The translations under genes and the position numbers were made by a program. Below the pieces are notes generated by a model. The model ran no database searches and was not told the origin of the DNA. It was given only the letters and a program-made list of their open reading frames with translations. From ZC4RG30 sp963777735 (GTDB taxonomy: Bacteria > Pseudomonadota > Gammaproteobacteria > Steroidobacterales > Steroidobacteraceae), in the NCBI GenBank assembly GCA_963777735.1, contig CAVZRQ010000005.1, positions 124,001-188,000 of the forward strand: DNA of 64,000 bases, written 5' to 3'. Positions 26,049-35,285 of this stretch are shown piece by piece (the first letter of the stretch is position 1; the number at the start of each line of letters is the position of its first letter).

Positions 26049-27616
26049 GCGGCAAGGGACGACGGCATTTTGTCTGTGTGATTGACGACATCCTGGATGG
26101 TGCCGGAGTCGCGGCACTCATCGACGGAGAGCAGGTCGCGCTGTTGCGCATGGGCGAGGAAGTCTTTGCGCTTGAGAACCGTGATCCGTTCAGTGATGCC
26201 AATGTGATGGCGCGCGGGCTGGTGGGCGACCTGCAGGGCCAGCTGGTGGTTTCCTCGCCGGTCTACAAGCAGCATTTCAATCTGCGCAGTGGTCGTTGTC
26301 TCGAAGACGAATCGGTGAGTCTGCGTACCTGGCCGTGCGGAGTGCTGGACGGGCGTGTCTGGGTGGAGGCGCTGCCGCTGGCGGCGACCGGCGGCCGCGG
26401 GCGCAAGCGTCTGGTCGTGATCGGCAACGGCATGGCGGCCATGCGCACAGTCGAGGAGCTGCTGAACGAGGCGCCGGACGCCTATGACATCACCATCTTC
26501 GGTGCCGAGCCGCGCGGCAATTACAACCGCATACTGCTTTCGCCACTGCTTGCGGGTGAAACAGATCGCGAGCAGCTGGTGCTGCATCCGCTGTCCTGGT
26601 ACAGCGATCGCGGCATCACGCTGCATGTCGGCGATCCGGTGGTCTCCATCGACCGGCGCCGGAAGCGCGTGATTTCAGCCGCCGGCATCGCCGCAAACTA
26701 CGATCGACTGCTGCTGGCTACGGGTTCGGATCCAGTGCGTCTGAAGGTGACCGGGCACGATCTGCCCGGCGTGTTCTATTTCCGCAACCTGGACGATGTG
26801 GACGGCATGCAGAGACAGGCTGCCGCTGCGCGTCAGGCAGTCGTGATCGGTGGTGGCCTGCTGGGCCTGGAAGCAGCCAGCGGGCTGCGCAAACTGGGCC
26901 TTGCGGTCACCGTGGTCCACATCCGCGACCGCGTGATGGACAAGCAGCTGGATGAAGAGGCGGCGGATTACCTGCGCGTCTCAATGGAAACGCGGGGCAT
27001 CGCGTTCCGACTTGCTGCACGCACTGCCGCGTTTGCCGGTGCTGGCCGCGTGCAGCAGGTTGTGCTGGACGATGGCACGGCAATCGAGGCGGATCTCGTG
27101 GTGGTGGCTGCCGGCATCACGCCACGCACCGAACTGGCACGTGCCTGCGGACTGCATTGCGACCGCGGAATTCTTGTCGACGACACTTTGCAGACCTTCG
27201 ACCCGGCCATCTACGCGGTGGGTGAGTGCGTTCAACATCGCGGCGCTACGTATGGCTTGGTTGCTCCACTGTGGGAACAGGCGCGGGTCTGCGCGGCCCA
27301 TCTCGCCGAGCGCGGTGTTACGCGGTATCGAGGCTCGAACCCGGCTTCGCAGCTCAAGGTCAGCGGCATCGACCTGTTTTCGGCTGGAGAGCACGCGAAT
27401 GCGGGTGGTGCAGAGTCGATCCGTTTCGCTGATCGTGCCGCCGGGGTCTACAAGCGTCTCTGGCTGAAGGACAACCGCCTGCAGGCCGCTGTCCTGTTTG
27501 GCGATACGCGCAATGCGGGCTGGTACGCGGAGCTCATCGAGCACCAGCAGGATGTATCGACGCTGCGGGACTCACTGCTGCTGGGCGAACCGCCAGCAGC
27601 CGGTTCTGCGGCATGA
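26045..27616 (+). CDS. NirD-like domain fused to an FAD/NAD(P)-dependent reductase
   Basis: Residues 1-112 match NirD (CVIDDILDGAGVAALIDGEQ, ALENRDPFSDANVMARGLV), a Rieske-fold subunit lacking cluster ligands. Residues 120-523 are a NirB-N-like pyridine nucleotide-disulfide oxidoreductase: FAD motif VVIGNGMAAMRT near 124 and a second nucleotide motif VVIGGGLLGLEAA near 262. The protein may serve nirB as its small subunit while its flavin half passes electrons to NasA, as NasB/NasC-type reductases do. That second role is inference. It overlaps nirB and nasA by four bases each and is not frameshifted. Confidence 0.88.
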   Translation: MSGKGRRHFVCVIDDILDGAGVAALIDGEQVALLRMGEEVFALENRDPFSDANVMARGLVGDLQGQLVVSSPVYKQHFNLRSGRCLEDESVSLRTWPCGVLDGRVWVEALPLAATGGRGRKRLVVIGNGMAAMRTVEELLNEAPDAYDITIFGAEPRGNYNRILLSPLLAGETDREQLVLHPLSWYSDRGITLHVGDPVVSIDRRRKRVISAAGIAANYDRLLLATGSDPVRLKVTGHDLPGVFYFRNLDDVDGMQRQAAAARQAVVIGGGLLGLEAASGLRKLGLAVTVVHIRDRVMDKQLDEEAADYLRVSMETRGIAFRLAARTAAFAGAGRVQQVVLDDGTAIEADLVVVAAGITPRTELARACGLHCDRGILVDDTLQTFDPAIYAVGECVQHRGATYGLVAPLWEQARVCAAHLAERGVTRYRGSNPASQLKVSGIDLFSAGEHANAGGAESIRFADRAAGVYKRLWLKDNRLQAAVLFGDTRNAGWYAELIEHQQDVSTLRDSLLLGEPPAAGSAA

Positions 27617-30252
27617 CGACAGTCCGCACCACGTGCCCCTACTGCGGGGTGGGCTGCGGCGTGCTGGCGCAGCGCGCAGCCGATGGCAGCGTGGAGGTGA
27701 GCGGCGATCCCGATCATCCCGCGAATCGCGGCCGGCTGTGTTCCAAGGGCTCGGCGCTGGCAGCCACTCTGGGTGAGCAGGGCCGGTTGCTGCATCCTGA
27801 AATCGACGGTGCCAGGGTGGACTGGGATACCGCATTGGCAGCCGTGGCCGGCCGCCTGAGCGCCTGCATCGACGAGCATGGTCCTGAATCCGTCGCGCTG
27901 TATGTTTCGGGACAGCTGCTGACCGAGGATTATTACGTCGCCAACAAGCTGATGAAGGGCTACATCGGCACTGCCAACATCGATACCAATTCGCGACTGT
28001 GCATGTCCTCGGCCGTGACCGGGCATGTGCGCGCCTTCGGCGAAGATGTCGTGCCCGTCGAATACACCGATCTGGACCAGGCCGATCTTCTGGTGCTGGT
28101 CGGGTCCAATCTGGCCTGGTGCCATCCGGTGCTCATGCAGCGCGTGCTGGCCCTGCGAGAGCAGCGCCCGCAACTGCAGCTGGTGGTCATCGATCCCCGG
28201 CGCACGGCAACCTCCGAGGCGGCGGATCTGCATCTGCCGTTGCGCAGTGGCAGCGATGTCATGTTGTTCAATGGTCTCTTGGCGTGGCTGGCAGACCAGG
28301 GCTATGCGGACACAGCCTATGTGGCCGCCCACACCTCAGGAATGAAAGATGCGCTGCTTGCTGCGCAAGCTGCCAGTTCGGACATCGCCTCAACCGCGCA
28401 GGTCTGCGGTCTGGATGCTGCACAGGTCGAGCGGTTCTTCGCGATGTTCGGTGCCACGCGGCGCGTGGTGACCCTGTTTTCGCAGGGCGTCAACCAGTCA
28501 TCGGTCGGCGCCGACAAGGTGAACAGCATCATCAACTGCCACCTGCTTACCGGTCGAATTGCACAGGCCGGCATGGGGCCGTTTTCCATCACTGGCCAGC
28601 CCAATGCCATGGGCGGGCGCGAGGTCGGCGGACTTTCGACGCAGCTCGCCGCGCACCTGAGCCTCGACAACGCCGCACACCGGGATGCCCTGCAGCAGTT
28701 CTGGCAGTCGCCGCGCATGGCCGATCGACCGGGCTACAAGGCTGTTGAACTGTTCGACGCGATCGACAGCGGGCGCATCAAGGCGGTGTGGATCATGGCG
28801 ACCAATCCGGTGGTCAGCCTGCCGGATGCGGATGTCGCGCGACGCGCGCTGGCACGCTGTCCGCTCGTCATCGTCTCGGACTGCGTGGACGCCAACGACA
28901 CGCTGCCGTTTGCGCATATCAAGCTCCCGGCTACCGGATGGTCGGAGAAGGACGGCACTGTCACCAACTCCGATCGGCATGTGTCGCGGCAGCGGCCATT
29001 CCTGCCAGCGCCGGGCGAGGCCAGGGCAGACTGGTGGATCATCTGCCAGGTTGCCAGGCGCATGGGGTTCGACACCGGCTTCGGTTTCGATGGCCCGGCA
29101 TCGATATTCGACGAACACGCACGCAGCACTGCGCTTTCGCGCCAGTTCGGGATGTGTCTGGATCTGCAGGGCGCCGCTGGCCTGCCGACTGATCAATACG
29201 ATGCACTCAACGTGTTGCAGTGGCCATATTCTGCATCAGCCAGCCGCGAGCGTCCCTTTGCCAGCGGAAAGTTCGCCACACCCGACGGCAGGGCGCGCTT
29301 CGTATCCGTGGCTGCGCGCGGACCGCGGCATGCACCGACGTCCGAATATCCGCTGATCCTCAACACGGGGCGCATTCGCGATCAGTGGCACACCATGACC
29401 CGAACTGCACGCGCTGCGGCTCTGAACGCGCACGAACCGGAACCCTATGCAGATGCGAACCTGCAGGACCTGACCGCCGCAGGTATCGCCCCTGGTGAGC
29501 TGCTGCGGGTGGTCACACGCTGGGGAGCGGCTTTGGCGCGCGCGCGCGCCAGCGGCGATGTGCCTGCCGGGATGGTTTTCCTGCCAATTCACTGGAGCGC
29601 GCAGTTCGCGCGGCAATCACGTGTTGGCGCAGTGGTGAATCCGGTGGTGGATCCGCACTCCGGCGAACCGGAGTTCAAGCACACTCCCGCGCGGATCGAA
29701 GCCGTAGCAGTGGAGTGGCAGGGCTTTCTGTTGTCCAGGCAGCTCGCGCCGGTTCCGGATGCCTTGTGGTGGTCTCATTCGCCAGGCGACAGGGTGCATC
29801 GTCTGGAATTTGCAGGGAGTGGTGCGGGTCGGCCGGATGCGATGTGGCTGAAGAAAGCATTGCCAGTTCTGGCGCGAGCCGACTGGGTCGAGTTTGACGA
29901 CAGCGCAGTAGGCAGCTATCGCGCGGCGCTGCTGGTGGAGGGTCGACTGGAAGCCTGCCTGATGGTTGGCGCGAGCCGCAACCTGCCTGGCAGAACGTGG
30001 CTTGCGTCCCTGTTCAGCCAGGACAGTCTGGATCCGGCTGATCGCCGCTACCTGTTGCTCGGAAGACGTCAGGACGGAATCGATCCCGGTCCGACTGTCT
30101 GTGCCTGCTTCGGGGTGGGCGCAAACACCATCAGGGCCGTCATCGCGGATGGCTGCGCAAGCCTCGATGCGGTGGGTAGCCGGCTGAAGGCCGGCAGCAA
30201 CTGCGGTTCGTGCCGTCCCGAAATCGCGAAGCTCCTCGCTGCAAGCCCCTGA
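27613..30252 (+). CDS. nasA: Assimilatory nitrate reductase catalytic subunit
   Basis: NasA reduces nitrate to nitrite using molybdopterin guanine dinucleotide. The N-terminal [4Fe-4S] ligands are C8, C11, C15 and C43. Molybdopterin motifs include MSSAVTGHVRAFG and GPFSITGQPNAMGGREVGG. The C-terminus has an extra BFD-like [2Fe-2S] site (C830, C832, C864, C867), as in Klebsiella-type NasA. No signal peptide, so cytoplasmic. The frame is intact over 879 codons. It is the last gene of the operon; a minus-strand gene ends 16 bases later and I see no strong hairpin terminator between them. Confidence 0.93.
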   Translation: MTTVRTTCPYCGVGCGVLAQRAADGSVEVSGDPDHPANRGRLCSKGSALAATLGEQGRLLHPEIDGARVDWDTALAAVAGRLSACIDEHGPESVALYVSGQLLTEDYYVANKLMKGYIGTANIDTNSRLCMSSAVTGHVRAFGEDVVPVEYTDLDQADLLVLVGSNLAWCHPVLMQRVLALREQRPQLQLVVIDPRRTATSEAADLHLPLRSGSDVMLFNGLLAWLADQGYADTAYVAAHTSGMKDALLAAQAASSDIASTAQVCGLDAAQVERFFAMFGATRRVVTLFSQGVNQSSVGADKVNSIINCHLLTGRIAQAGMGPFSITGQPNAMGGREVGGLSTQLAAHLSLDNAAHRDALQQFWQSPRMADRPGYKAVELFDAIDSGRIKAVWIMATNPVVSLPDADVARRALARCPLVIVSDCVDANDTLPFAHIKLPATGWSEKDGTVTNSDRHVSRQRPFLPAPGEARADWWIICQVARRMGFDTGFGFDGPASIFDEHARSTALSRQFGMCLDLQGAAGLPTDQYDALNVLQWPYSASASRERPFASGKFATPDGRARFVSVAARGPRHAPTSEYPLILNTGRIRDQWHTMTRTARAAALNAHEPEPYADANLQDLTAAGIAPGELLRVVTRWGAALARARASGDVPAGMVFLPIHWSAQFARQSRVGAVVNPVVDPHSGEPEFKHTPARIEAVAVEWQGFLLSRQLAPVPDALWWSHSPGDRVHRLEFAGSGAGRPDAMWLKKALPVLARADWVEFDDSAVGSYRAALLVEGRLEACLMVGASRNLPGRTWLASLFSQDSLDPADRRYLLLGRRQDGIDPGPTVCACFGVGANTIRAVIADGCASLDAVGSRLKAGSNCGSCRPEIAKLLAASP

Positions 30253-30268
30253 GGGATGCCGCCCAACT

Positions 30269-30899
30269 TTACTGCAGCGAACCGTAATCGATGAGCTTCT
30301 CCTGGTAGCCCGTCACGGTGAGCTTGATGGTGATGGGCTCTTCTCCGACGTTCAGCCAATACCAGCCATGTTCGCCGGCAAACGGTGCAACCAGTGACCC
30401 ACTGCGCCCGCTGATGCCATCGGCTTCTTCGTAACGCACCCAGAAGTTGTCGCCCTTGGCCGGGTCATGGCCGTGAAAATCGACATACACCTTGCCGTCT
30501 CCTTCCACTTGCCAGCTGTAAACCATTGCCTTGGCCTGTGCCGAGCACTGCCTTGACCTCCGTCTTGCCGTCGAATCCCAGTTTGATCGTCAGGGTCTCG
30601 GTTTTGGGTGGTGCGTTCTCCAGCTGGCTTACCGCTGGATTCGGCAATGGCAGCGGATCCCTGGGAGTTGCGGCGGCAGTGGCGACCAGATTTTCGTTGC
30701 CACTGAGCACATCCTCGATGACTTCGTCCAGGCCGGGTTCGGCGGCGCTGCTTTTCCCGCTCATCGCCGTGAGGCCGAGCATCTTGCCGATGCCGGTGGG
30801 GTCGTAGCCGCGTTCAGCTGGCAGAACGACAGTGAACAACACCACAACCGCAAACAATGCGGCCAGGACGATGCCCAACAAGGTCTTGTGTTTGCGCAT
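30269..30899 (-). CDS. Membrane-anchored hypothetical protein, one frameshift
   Basis: The N-terminus is a single transmembrane helix (LLGIVLAALFAVVVLFTVVL) after a short basic head. A Pro/Ala linker then leads to a beta-rich C-terminal domain. The two halves are in different frames; joining near 30527 gives VKAVLGTGQ followed by MVYSWQVEGDGKVYVDFHGHDP. The C-terminal part includes WVRYEEADGISG and GEHGWYWLNVGEEPITIKL. It lies 9 bases after the HupE/UreJ-like gene, on the same strand, so it is probably its partner. I do not recognise its family. Confidence 0.65.
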
Positions 30900-30908
30900 T
30901 TGTGATCC

Positions 30909-31598
30909 TCACGCAGCCAGCAGATAACCTGCAAGCTGATATCCGAACAAGATGAAACCGGCCGACATCAGCAGCACATTGGCCGGGACTATCGCAGCGT
31001 TGAAACTTGCCCGCCGGCGCCACAGGCTGAACAGGAGCACCATCACGGCCAGCGCGGCCAGCTGCCCGAACTCGACCCCCACATTGAAGGCAACGAGGTT
31101 CGCGGCAAGCCCATCACGCGACAACTGCAGCTCCTGCAGTTTCGTCGCGAGACCAAGCCCGTGCACGAGGCCGAATCCCAGCACGGCTGCGCGTGGATCC
31201 AGCTTCCAGGACAGGTTACGGAAGCCACCAGTGTTCTCGAAACCCTTGTAGACCACCGACAGGCCGATAATCGCATCCACGATATAGGGATTGGCCCGAT
31301 ATCCAAGCAGCACCGCGCCAAGCAGCGTGATGCTGTGTCCCAGCGCGAACAGGCTGGCATAGATGGCTACATCGCGCAGGCGGTAAAGCAGGAAGATGAC
31401 GCCCGCCAGGAATGCCAGGTGGTCATAACCTGTGACCATGTGCTTGGCGCCCAGGTACAGGAAGGGTCCGAAGTGCACCCCTTGTGCCCCCGTGACGAAA
31501 TTCGCATCGCGAGTGGATACGCCATGCGCCAGGGCCAGAATCGGCAACATGCCGGCCAGGAGCCAGAATGCAGTCTGGCGCATGCGTGGTGACGCCAT
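30909..31598 (-). CDS. HupE/UreJ family membrane protein
   Basis: A signal-like first segment (residues 1-24, ending ALAHG) is followed by about six transmembrane helices. Conserved histidine-bearing blocks are GAKHMVTGYDHLAFL, FALGHSITLL and GFGLVHGLGLATKL, characteristic of the HupE/UreJ group, often linked to nickel or cobalt uptake. No hydrogenase or urease gene is nearby. The group here (NTF2-like protein, HupE-like, anchored protein) is a small minus-strand operon. The metal role is therefore only a family-level guess. Confidence 0.8.
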   Translation of the reverse strand: MASPRMRQTAFWLLAGMLPILALAHGVSTRDANFVTGAQGVHFGPFLYLGAKHMVTGYDHLAFLAGVIFLLYRLRDVAIYASLFALGHSITLLGAVLLGYRANPYIVDAIIGLSVVYKGFENTGGFRNLSWKLDPRAAVLGFGLVHGLGLATKLQELQLSRDGLAANLVAFNVGVEFGQLAALAVMVLLFSLWRRRASFNAAIVPANVLLMSAGFILFGYQLAGYLLAA

Positions 31599-31603
31599 GG
31601 TCG

Positions 31604-32104
31604 TTATTTCGCTGCTGGCGCGACCGGCGCTGCTTCTGCCTGGACGGCGCGCGATTGGAAGCGCCAGCCATCTGCAGTCTTGACCAGCACATCGCTGTAG
31701 GTCACGTAGCTGGCGATCGATACCGGCTTGGTGGAAAGATCCACCAGCAGCGTGGACACTGATGCTGTGACATCTTTTGCGCCGGCGGTAATGACAAGGT
31801 CAGCCGAAAAATGGCGGCGAGCCGCGCCATTCATTGCAGGATTGGTGCGCCAGTTGCTTGCGAAGCCTTTCAGTGCCTCGGTGCCCTTGAAGTTGTTCGC
31901 GAACACACCATCCGGGGTGAATGTGGCAGCCCAGCCATCTGCATCGCCGCGATCAAGGGTCGTGTTGTAACGCGCATACAGTTGCTGGATGGCGGTGTAG
32001 TCGGCCGCGGTCAGCTCCGCGGCCTGCAGTGCCGGGCTCATCGATCCCATCCACAACACCAGCAACAAGGCGCGCATTCTGGTCAATCTCGATCCCCGTT
32101 CCAT
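31604..32104 (-). CDS. Secreted NTF2/SnoaL-like protein
   Basis: The ATG at 32104 has GGAG six bases upstream and starts a signal peptide (RALLLVLWMGSMSPALQA). The mature part matches NTF2-like proteins: TAIQQLYARYNTTLDRGDADGWA, then a beta-sheet half with a late WRFQSRAV strand. Typical SnoaL catalytic Asp and His residues are not obvious enough to assign an activity. It precedes the HupE-like gene by five bases and is probably co-transcribed with it. Confidence 0.75.
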   Translation of the reverse strand: MERGSRLTRMRALLLVLWMGSMSPALQAAELTAADYTAIQQLYARYNTTLDRGDADGWAATFTPDGVFANNFKGTEALKGFASNWRTNPAMNGAARRHFSADLVITAGAKDVTASVSTLLVDLSTKPVSIASYVTYSDVLVKTADGWRFQSRAVQAEAAPVAPAAK

Positions 32105-32187
32105 TGCAGTCTCCATTTTTCTGTTGGCGATGTTATTATCGCGACGCACCATCGTCACGGATTCAGACCTAGGTTGCGATCCAGAGC

Positions 32188-32595
32188 ATGACGTACATCG
32201 AGCTGCCACGTGCGGTCGAGGCCTATTTTGCTTTTGCCGAATTACCGGCAACCGAGCGCGGTAGACAATTCACTATAACTTTCACCTATTTCGAAGGCAC
32301 GCGCCTCGATCGTTTGCAGTGGTGGTGGCAGGTCAGCAGGGCGCAGGAGCGGGCCGGCGATGCATTGGTGCAGGGCCAGCGGCAGGAAGCCATCCAGCGC
32401 TTCAAGCAGCATATCGAGCGCTGGCTGGTGAACAGCCGTCGCTGTCTCAAGGGTGGCGAGCCCTTCCCCCTGCTGGAAACACTGGCTTCCGAAGCGCCGG
32501 CCGCTGCCGCCGAGGTTACGGCTACCGAAACCAGCAAGGAATCCGGCTACGTGGAGAGCGTGCGGCAATTCGGTCGCATCGCGGCCGGCGGGTAA
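32188..32595 (+). CDS. Hypothetical protein of 135 residues
   Basis: I do not recognise this protein. It starts MTYIELPRAVEAYFAFAEL, has an aromatic WWWQVSRAQERAG block near residue 45 and a helical middle (EAIQRFKQHIERWLVNSRR). An Ala/Glu-rich tail follows. No signal peptide, cysteine pair or transmembrane helix is seen, so it is probably cytoplasmic. It is divergent from the NTF2-like gene across 83 bases, and its stop is 10 bases before the 3' end of the opposite-strand ABC permease gene. Confidence 0.5.
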   Translation: MTYIELPRAVEAYFAFAELPATERGRQFTITFTYFEGTRLDRLQWWWQVSRAQERAGDALVQGQRQEAIQRFKQHIERWLVNSRRCLKGGEPFPLLETLASEAPAAAAEVTATETSKESGYVESVRQFGRIAAGG

Positions 32596-32605
32596 CTCGA
32601 AGGCT

Positions 32606-33367
32606 TCAGTGCCGCAGCCGCCAGCCGGTGCGGATCATCCAGGTGACCAGCGCCAGGCAGGCCACCAGGATGCCAAGAATGATGGCAAGGCTCACCCCGA
32701 CATCCACGTCGGCCTTGCCGTAGAAACTCCAGCGAAAGCCGCTGATCAGGTACACCACCGGATTGAACAGGGTGATGGTGCGCCACACCGGCGGCAGCAT
32801 GTCGATGGAATAGAAGCTGCCGCCCAGGAAGGTCAGTGGCGTGATGATCAGCGCCGGCACGAACTGCAGTTTTTCCCAGCTGGTGGCCCAGATGCCGAGC
32901 ACGAAGCCAAACAGGCTGAAAGTCACGGCAGTGAGCGCCAGGAACACCAGCATCCAGACCGGATGCAGGATCTGCAGTGGCACGAACAGCGTCGAGGTGG
33001 CCAGGATGATGAGGCCGACCAGGATCGACTTGGAGGCAGCCGCGCCCACATAGCCCAGCACGATCTCGGCAGTACCTACCGGTGCCGACAGCAGCTCGTA
33101 GATCGTTCCCGACCACTTCGGGAAATAGATGCCGAACGAGGCATTGCCGATGCTCTCGTTCAGCACCGACAGCATGATGAGGCCCGGCACGATGAAGGCG
33201 GCGAACGGGATGCCACCAATTTCGGTCATGCGTGAGCCAATGGCCGAGCCAAACACCACGAAATAGAGCGAGGTGGTCAGCACCGGCGTGAGGATGCTCT
33301 GCACCACGGTGCGGAAGGTGCGCGCCATCTCGAAACGGTAGATGGCGCGGACGGCGTGCAGATTCAT
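32606..33367 (-). CDS. ABC-2 type exporter permease (YadH-like)
   Basis: The 253-residue permease has six predicted membrane helices. It opens with a cytoplasmic amphipathic head (LHAVRAIYRFEMARTFRTVVQS) and carries the ABC-2 signature region LGGSFYSIDMLPPVWRTITLFNPVVYLISGFRW. It pairs with the ATPase gene immediately upstream on the minus strand, overlapping by four bases (ATGA). YadGH-type exporters are common in gammaproteobacteria, but their substrate is not established. Confidence 0.88.
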   Translation of the reverse strand: MNLHAVRAIYRFEMARTFRTVVQSILTPVLTTSLYFVVFGSAIGSRMTEIGGIPFAAFIVPGLIMLSVLNESIGNASFGIYFPKWSGTIYELLSAPVGTAEIVLGYVGAAASKSILVGLIILATSTLFVPLQILHPVWMLVFLALTAVTFSLFGFVLGIWATSWEKLQFVPALIITPLTFLGGSFYSIDMLPPVWRTITLFNPVVYLISGFRWSFYGKADVDVGVSLAIILGILVACLALVTWMIRTGWRLRH

Positions 33368-34290
33368 GCCGCACCCCGCACCAGCGAAACGAAGATGTCC
33401 TCGAGCGAGCTCTGCTGGGTCTCCAGATCGCGGAAATCCACGCCTGCCTTGGCAAGGTCGCGCAGCAGCGCGGTGATCATGGCGCGCTGTTCCTCATTGT
33501 TGAAAGTGAACACCAGCGTCATGCCTTCATTGGCCAGCGTCAGGGAATAGCTAGCCAGGGCCGCCGGGACGGCCTCCAGCTGCTGCACCAGGTGCAGGCG
33601 CAGTTCCTTGCTGCCGAGCTTGCTGATCAGGGTGGACTTGTCTTCCACCAGCATCAGTTCGCCCTTGTTGATGATGCCGATGCGGTCGGCCATCTCTTCG
33701 GCTTCTTCGATGTAGTGGGTGGTCAGGATGATGGTGACACCACTGGCCCGCAGCTCGCGCACCTGCTGCCACATGTCACGCCGCAGCTCCACGTCCACGC
33801 CGGCAGAGGGTTCGTCCAGGAAAAGCACCTTCGGCTCATGCACCAGCGCCTTGGCGATCATCACGCGGCGCTTCATGCCGCCGGAAAGTGCCATGATCTT
33901 GGCATTGCGCTTTTCCCACAGCGAAAGCGAACGCAGCACTTTCTCGACCAGCTCCGGGTTGGGTGCGTGCCCGAACAGGCCGCGGCTGAAACTCACTGCC
34001 GCGTGGACGGTTTCGAAGGCCTCGGTGGCCAGTTCCTGCGGCACGAGCCCGATCAGCGCGCGTGCGGCACGGGGTGCCTGCTGCGTGTCGTGTCCGTCCA
34101 CCAGCGCGCGTCCGCTGCTGGAATTGACCAGGCCGCAGATGATGCCGATGAGTGTGGTCTTGCCGGCGCCGTTCGGTCCGAGCAGGGCGAAGATCTCGCC
34201 CCGACGGATTTCCAGGTTGATGTTCTTCAGCGCGACCAGGCCACCCGGGTAGGTCTTGCCGAGGTTTTCGATCTTCAGGATGGATTGCAC
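33364..34290 (-). CDS. ABC exporter ATPase (YadG-like)
   Basis: The 308-residue ATPase has Walker A LGPNGAGKTT, Q-loop LVPQELATEAFETV, the signature LSGGMKRR and Walker B VLFLDEPSAGVD. A C-terminal extension of about 90 residues follows, as in YadG/CcmA-like exporters. The start is GTG. Its stop overlaps the permease start (ATGA), so the two are coupled. The 5' end overlaps the DUF938 methyltransferase gene by 16 bases, placing both in one minus-strand operon. Confidence 0.9.
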   Translation of the reverse strand: MQSILKIENLGKTYPGGLVALKNINLEIRRGEIFALLGPNGAGKTTLIGIICGLVNSSSGRALVDGHDTQQAPRAARALIGLVPQELATEAFETVHAAVSFSRGLFGHAPNPELVEKVLRSLSLWEKRNAKIMALSGGMKRRVMIAKALVHEPKVLFLDEPSAGVDVELRRDMWQQVRELRASGVTIILTTHYIEEAEEMADRIGIINKGELMLVEDKSTLISKLGSKELRLHLVQQLEAVPAALASYSLTLANEGMTLVFTFNNEEQRAMITALLRDLAKAGVDFRDLETQQSSLEDIFVSLVRGAA

Positions 34291-34898
34291 GCGGGAATTC
34301 TACGCCGAAAGGCCAGCAGCAGATTGTTGGCAGGCAGCCTTGCAAGATGAAAGCGCTCGAAGCCGGCAACGCCCGCGACCGCATCAACATCTTCGAGATT
34401 GCGGACACCAAAGCGCGAATCCTTCTCCTTGAGCCAGACTTCAAAGGCTGCATTCGAAGGAGCCGTGTGTTGCCCGTCTTCCCGGTACGGACCGTACAGC
34501 ACCACCATGCCTTGACCCGGTCGCAGATGCAGCGCGGCGCCTGCAAACAGGGCAGGGGTGGTCTCCCAGGGCGAGATATGGATCATGTTGATGCAGACCA
34601 CTGCGTCGAAATCGCCTGGCAGGAGCCACTGCGATTCCATTACATCGAGCACCGCCGGAGCTGCGATGTTGGCGAGCCCGGATTCTGCCGTTCGGGCAGA
34701 AATGGCGGGAAAATCAGCGGGAGTGCGATCGGTCGGTTGCCAGTAGCTGCCAGGCAGCTGCGCGGCGAAATGCACGACATGCTGGCCGCTGCCAGAAGCG
34801 ATCTCCAGCACCCTGGCGCCGGAGGGCAGCAGGGCCTTCAGTTGCTCGGCAATCGGCTGCTTGTTGCGTTCCGCGGCCGCGGAAGTGACCAGTTCCAA
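34275..34898 (-). CDS. DUF938 class I SAM-dependent methyltransferase
   Basis: The protein matches DUF938: AAERNKQPIAEQLKALLPSGARVLEIASGSGQHVVHFA (glycine-rich SAM motif), WQPTDRTPADF, and VVCINMIHISPWETTPALFAGA. The substrate is unknown. No ATG lies at the expected place. I use the TTG at 34898, which leaves a protein of 207 residues close to family length, although its ribosome site is poor. The gene overlaps the ATPase 5' end and follows the zinc-ribbon gene by 15 bases. Confidence 0.82.
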   Translation of the reverse strand: MELVTSAAAERNKQPIAEQLKALLPSGARVLEIASGSGQHVVHFAAQLPGSYWQPTDRTPADFPAISARTAESGLANIAAPAVLDVMESQWLLPGDFDAVVCINMIHISPWETTPALFAGAALHLRPGQGMVVLYGPYREDGQHTAPSNAAFEVWLKEKDSRFGVRNLEDVDAVAGVAGFERFHLARLPANNLLLAFRRRIPACNPS

Positions 34899-34913
34899 GG
34901 GAAGACGCGTGCT

Positions 34914-35285
34914 TCAGCGGCGACGCGGTGGAACTGAAGGTTTGGGTTCGGACATCTCGATGGAAAGCGTGAAGGTGCGGCGTTCCGCACCCTGCAACGC
35001 GCCGACATTCACGATCTGCCGGGCTACTTCCTCGTTGCGCTCGTTGCGCACCACCACCAGGATGGCGTACTCCGAGGCCGCATCCGTGCGCTCCGCATCC
35101 AGCGTGCCCTCGACCTGCCAGGCTGTCTTCGTCGCGGTTGCCGCACCGATCCGCGCATCCTTGTCGAAGCGCAGATGGTGTTTGCAACCGGGACAGACAA
35201 TCGCACTCTCGAGAATGGTTGCTCGGCAGTGCGGGCAGGTGCGCGTGGCACCGGCCTGGCTGATCGGGCGCGCCGTTCCGATCAT
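34914..35285 (-). CDS. Small zinc-ribbon protein
   Basis: Two CxxC knuckles, CPHCRATILESAIVCPGC, form an N-terminal zinc ribbon at about residues 17-34. A beta-rich domain follows (WQVEGTLDAERTDAASEYAILVVVRNERNEEVA), ending in a basic Pro/Arg tail. No catalytic residue is visible. The start codon overlaps the bactofilin stop (ATGA), so the two are translationally coupled. A link to cell-envelope or cytoskeletal assembly is inferred from that coupling only. Confidence 0.7.
   Translation of the reverse strand: MIGTARPISQAGATRTCPHCRATILESAIVCPGCKHHLRFDKDARIGAATATKTAWQVEGTLDAERTDAASEYAILVVVRNERNEEVARQIVNVGALQGAERRTFTLSIEMSEPKPSVPPRRR

Noticed and set aside
25028..26626. 532-residue minus-strand open frame opposite nirB
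   Set aside because: The plus strand encodes the siroheme and flavin domains with all cysteine ligands; the minus product has no recognisable domain.
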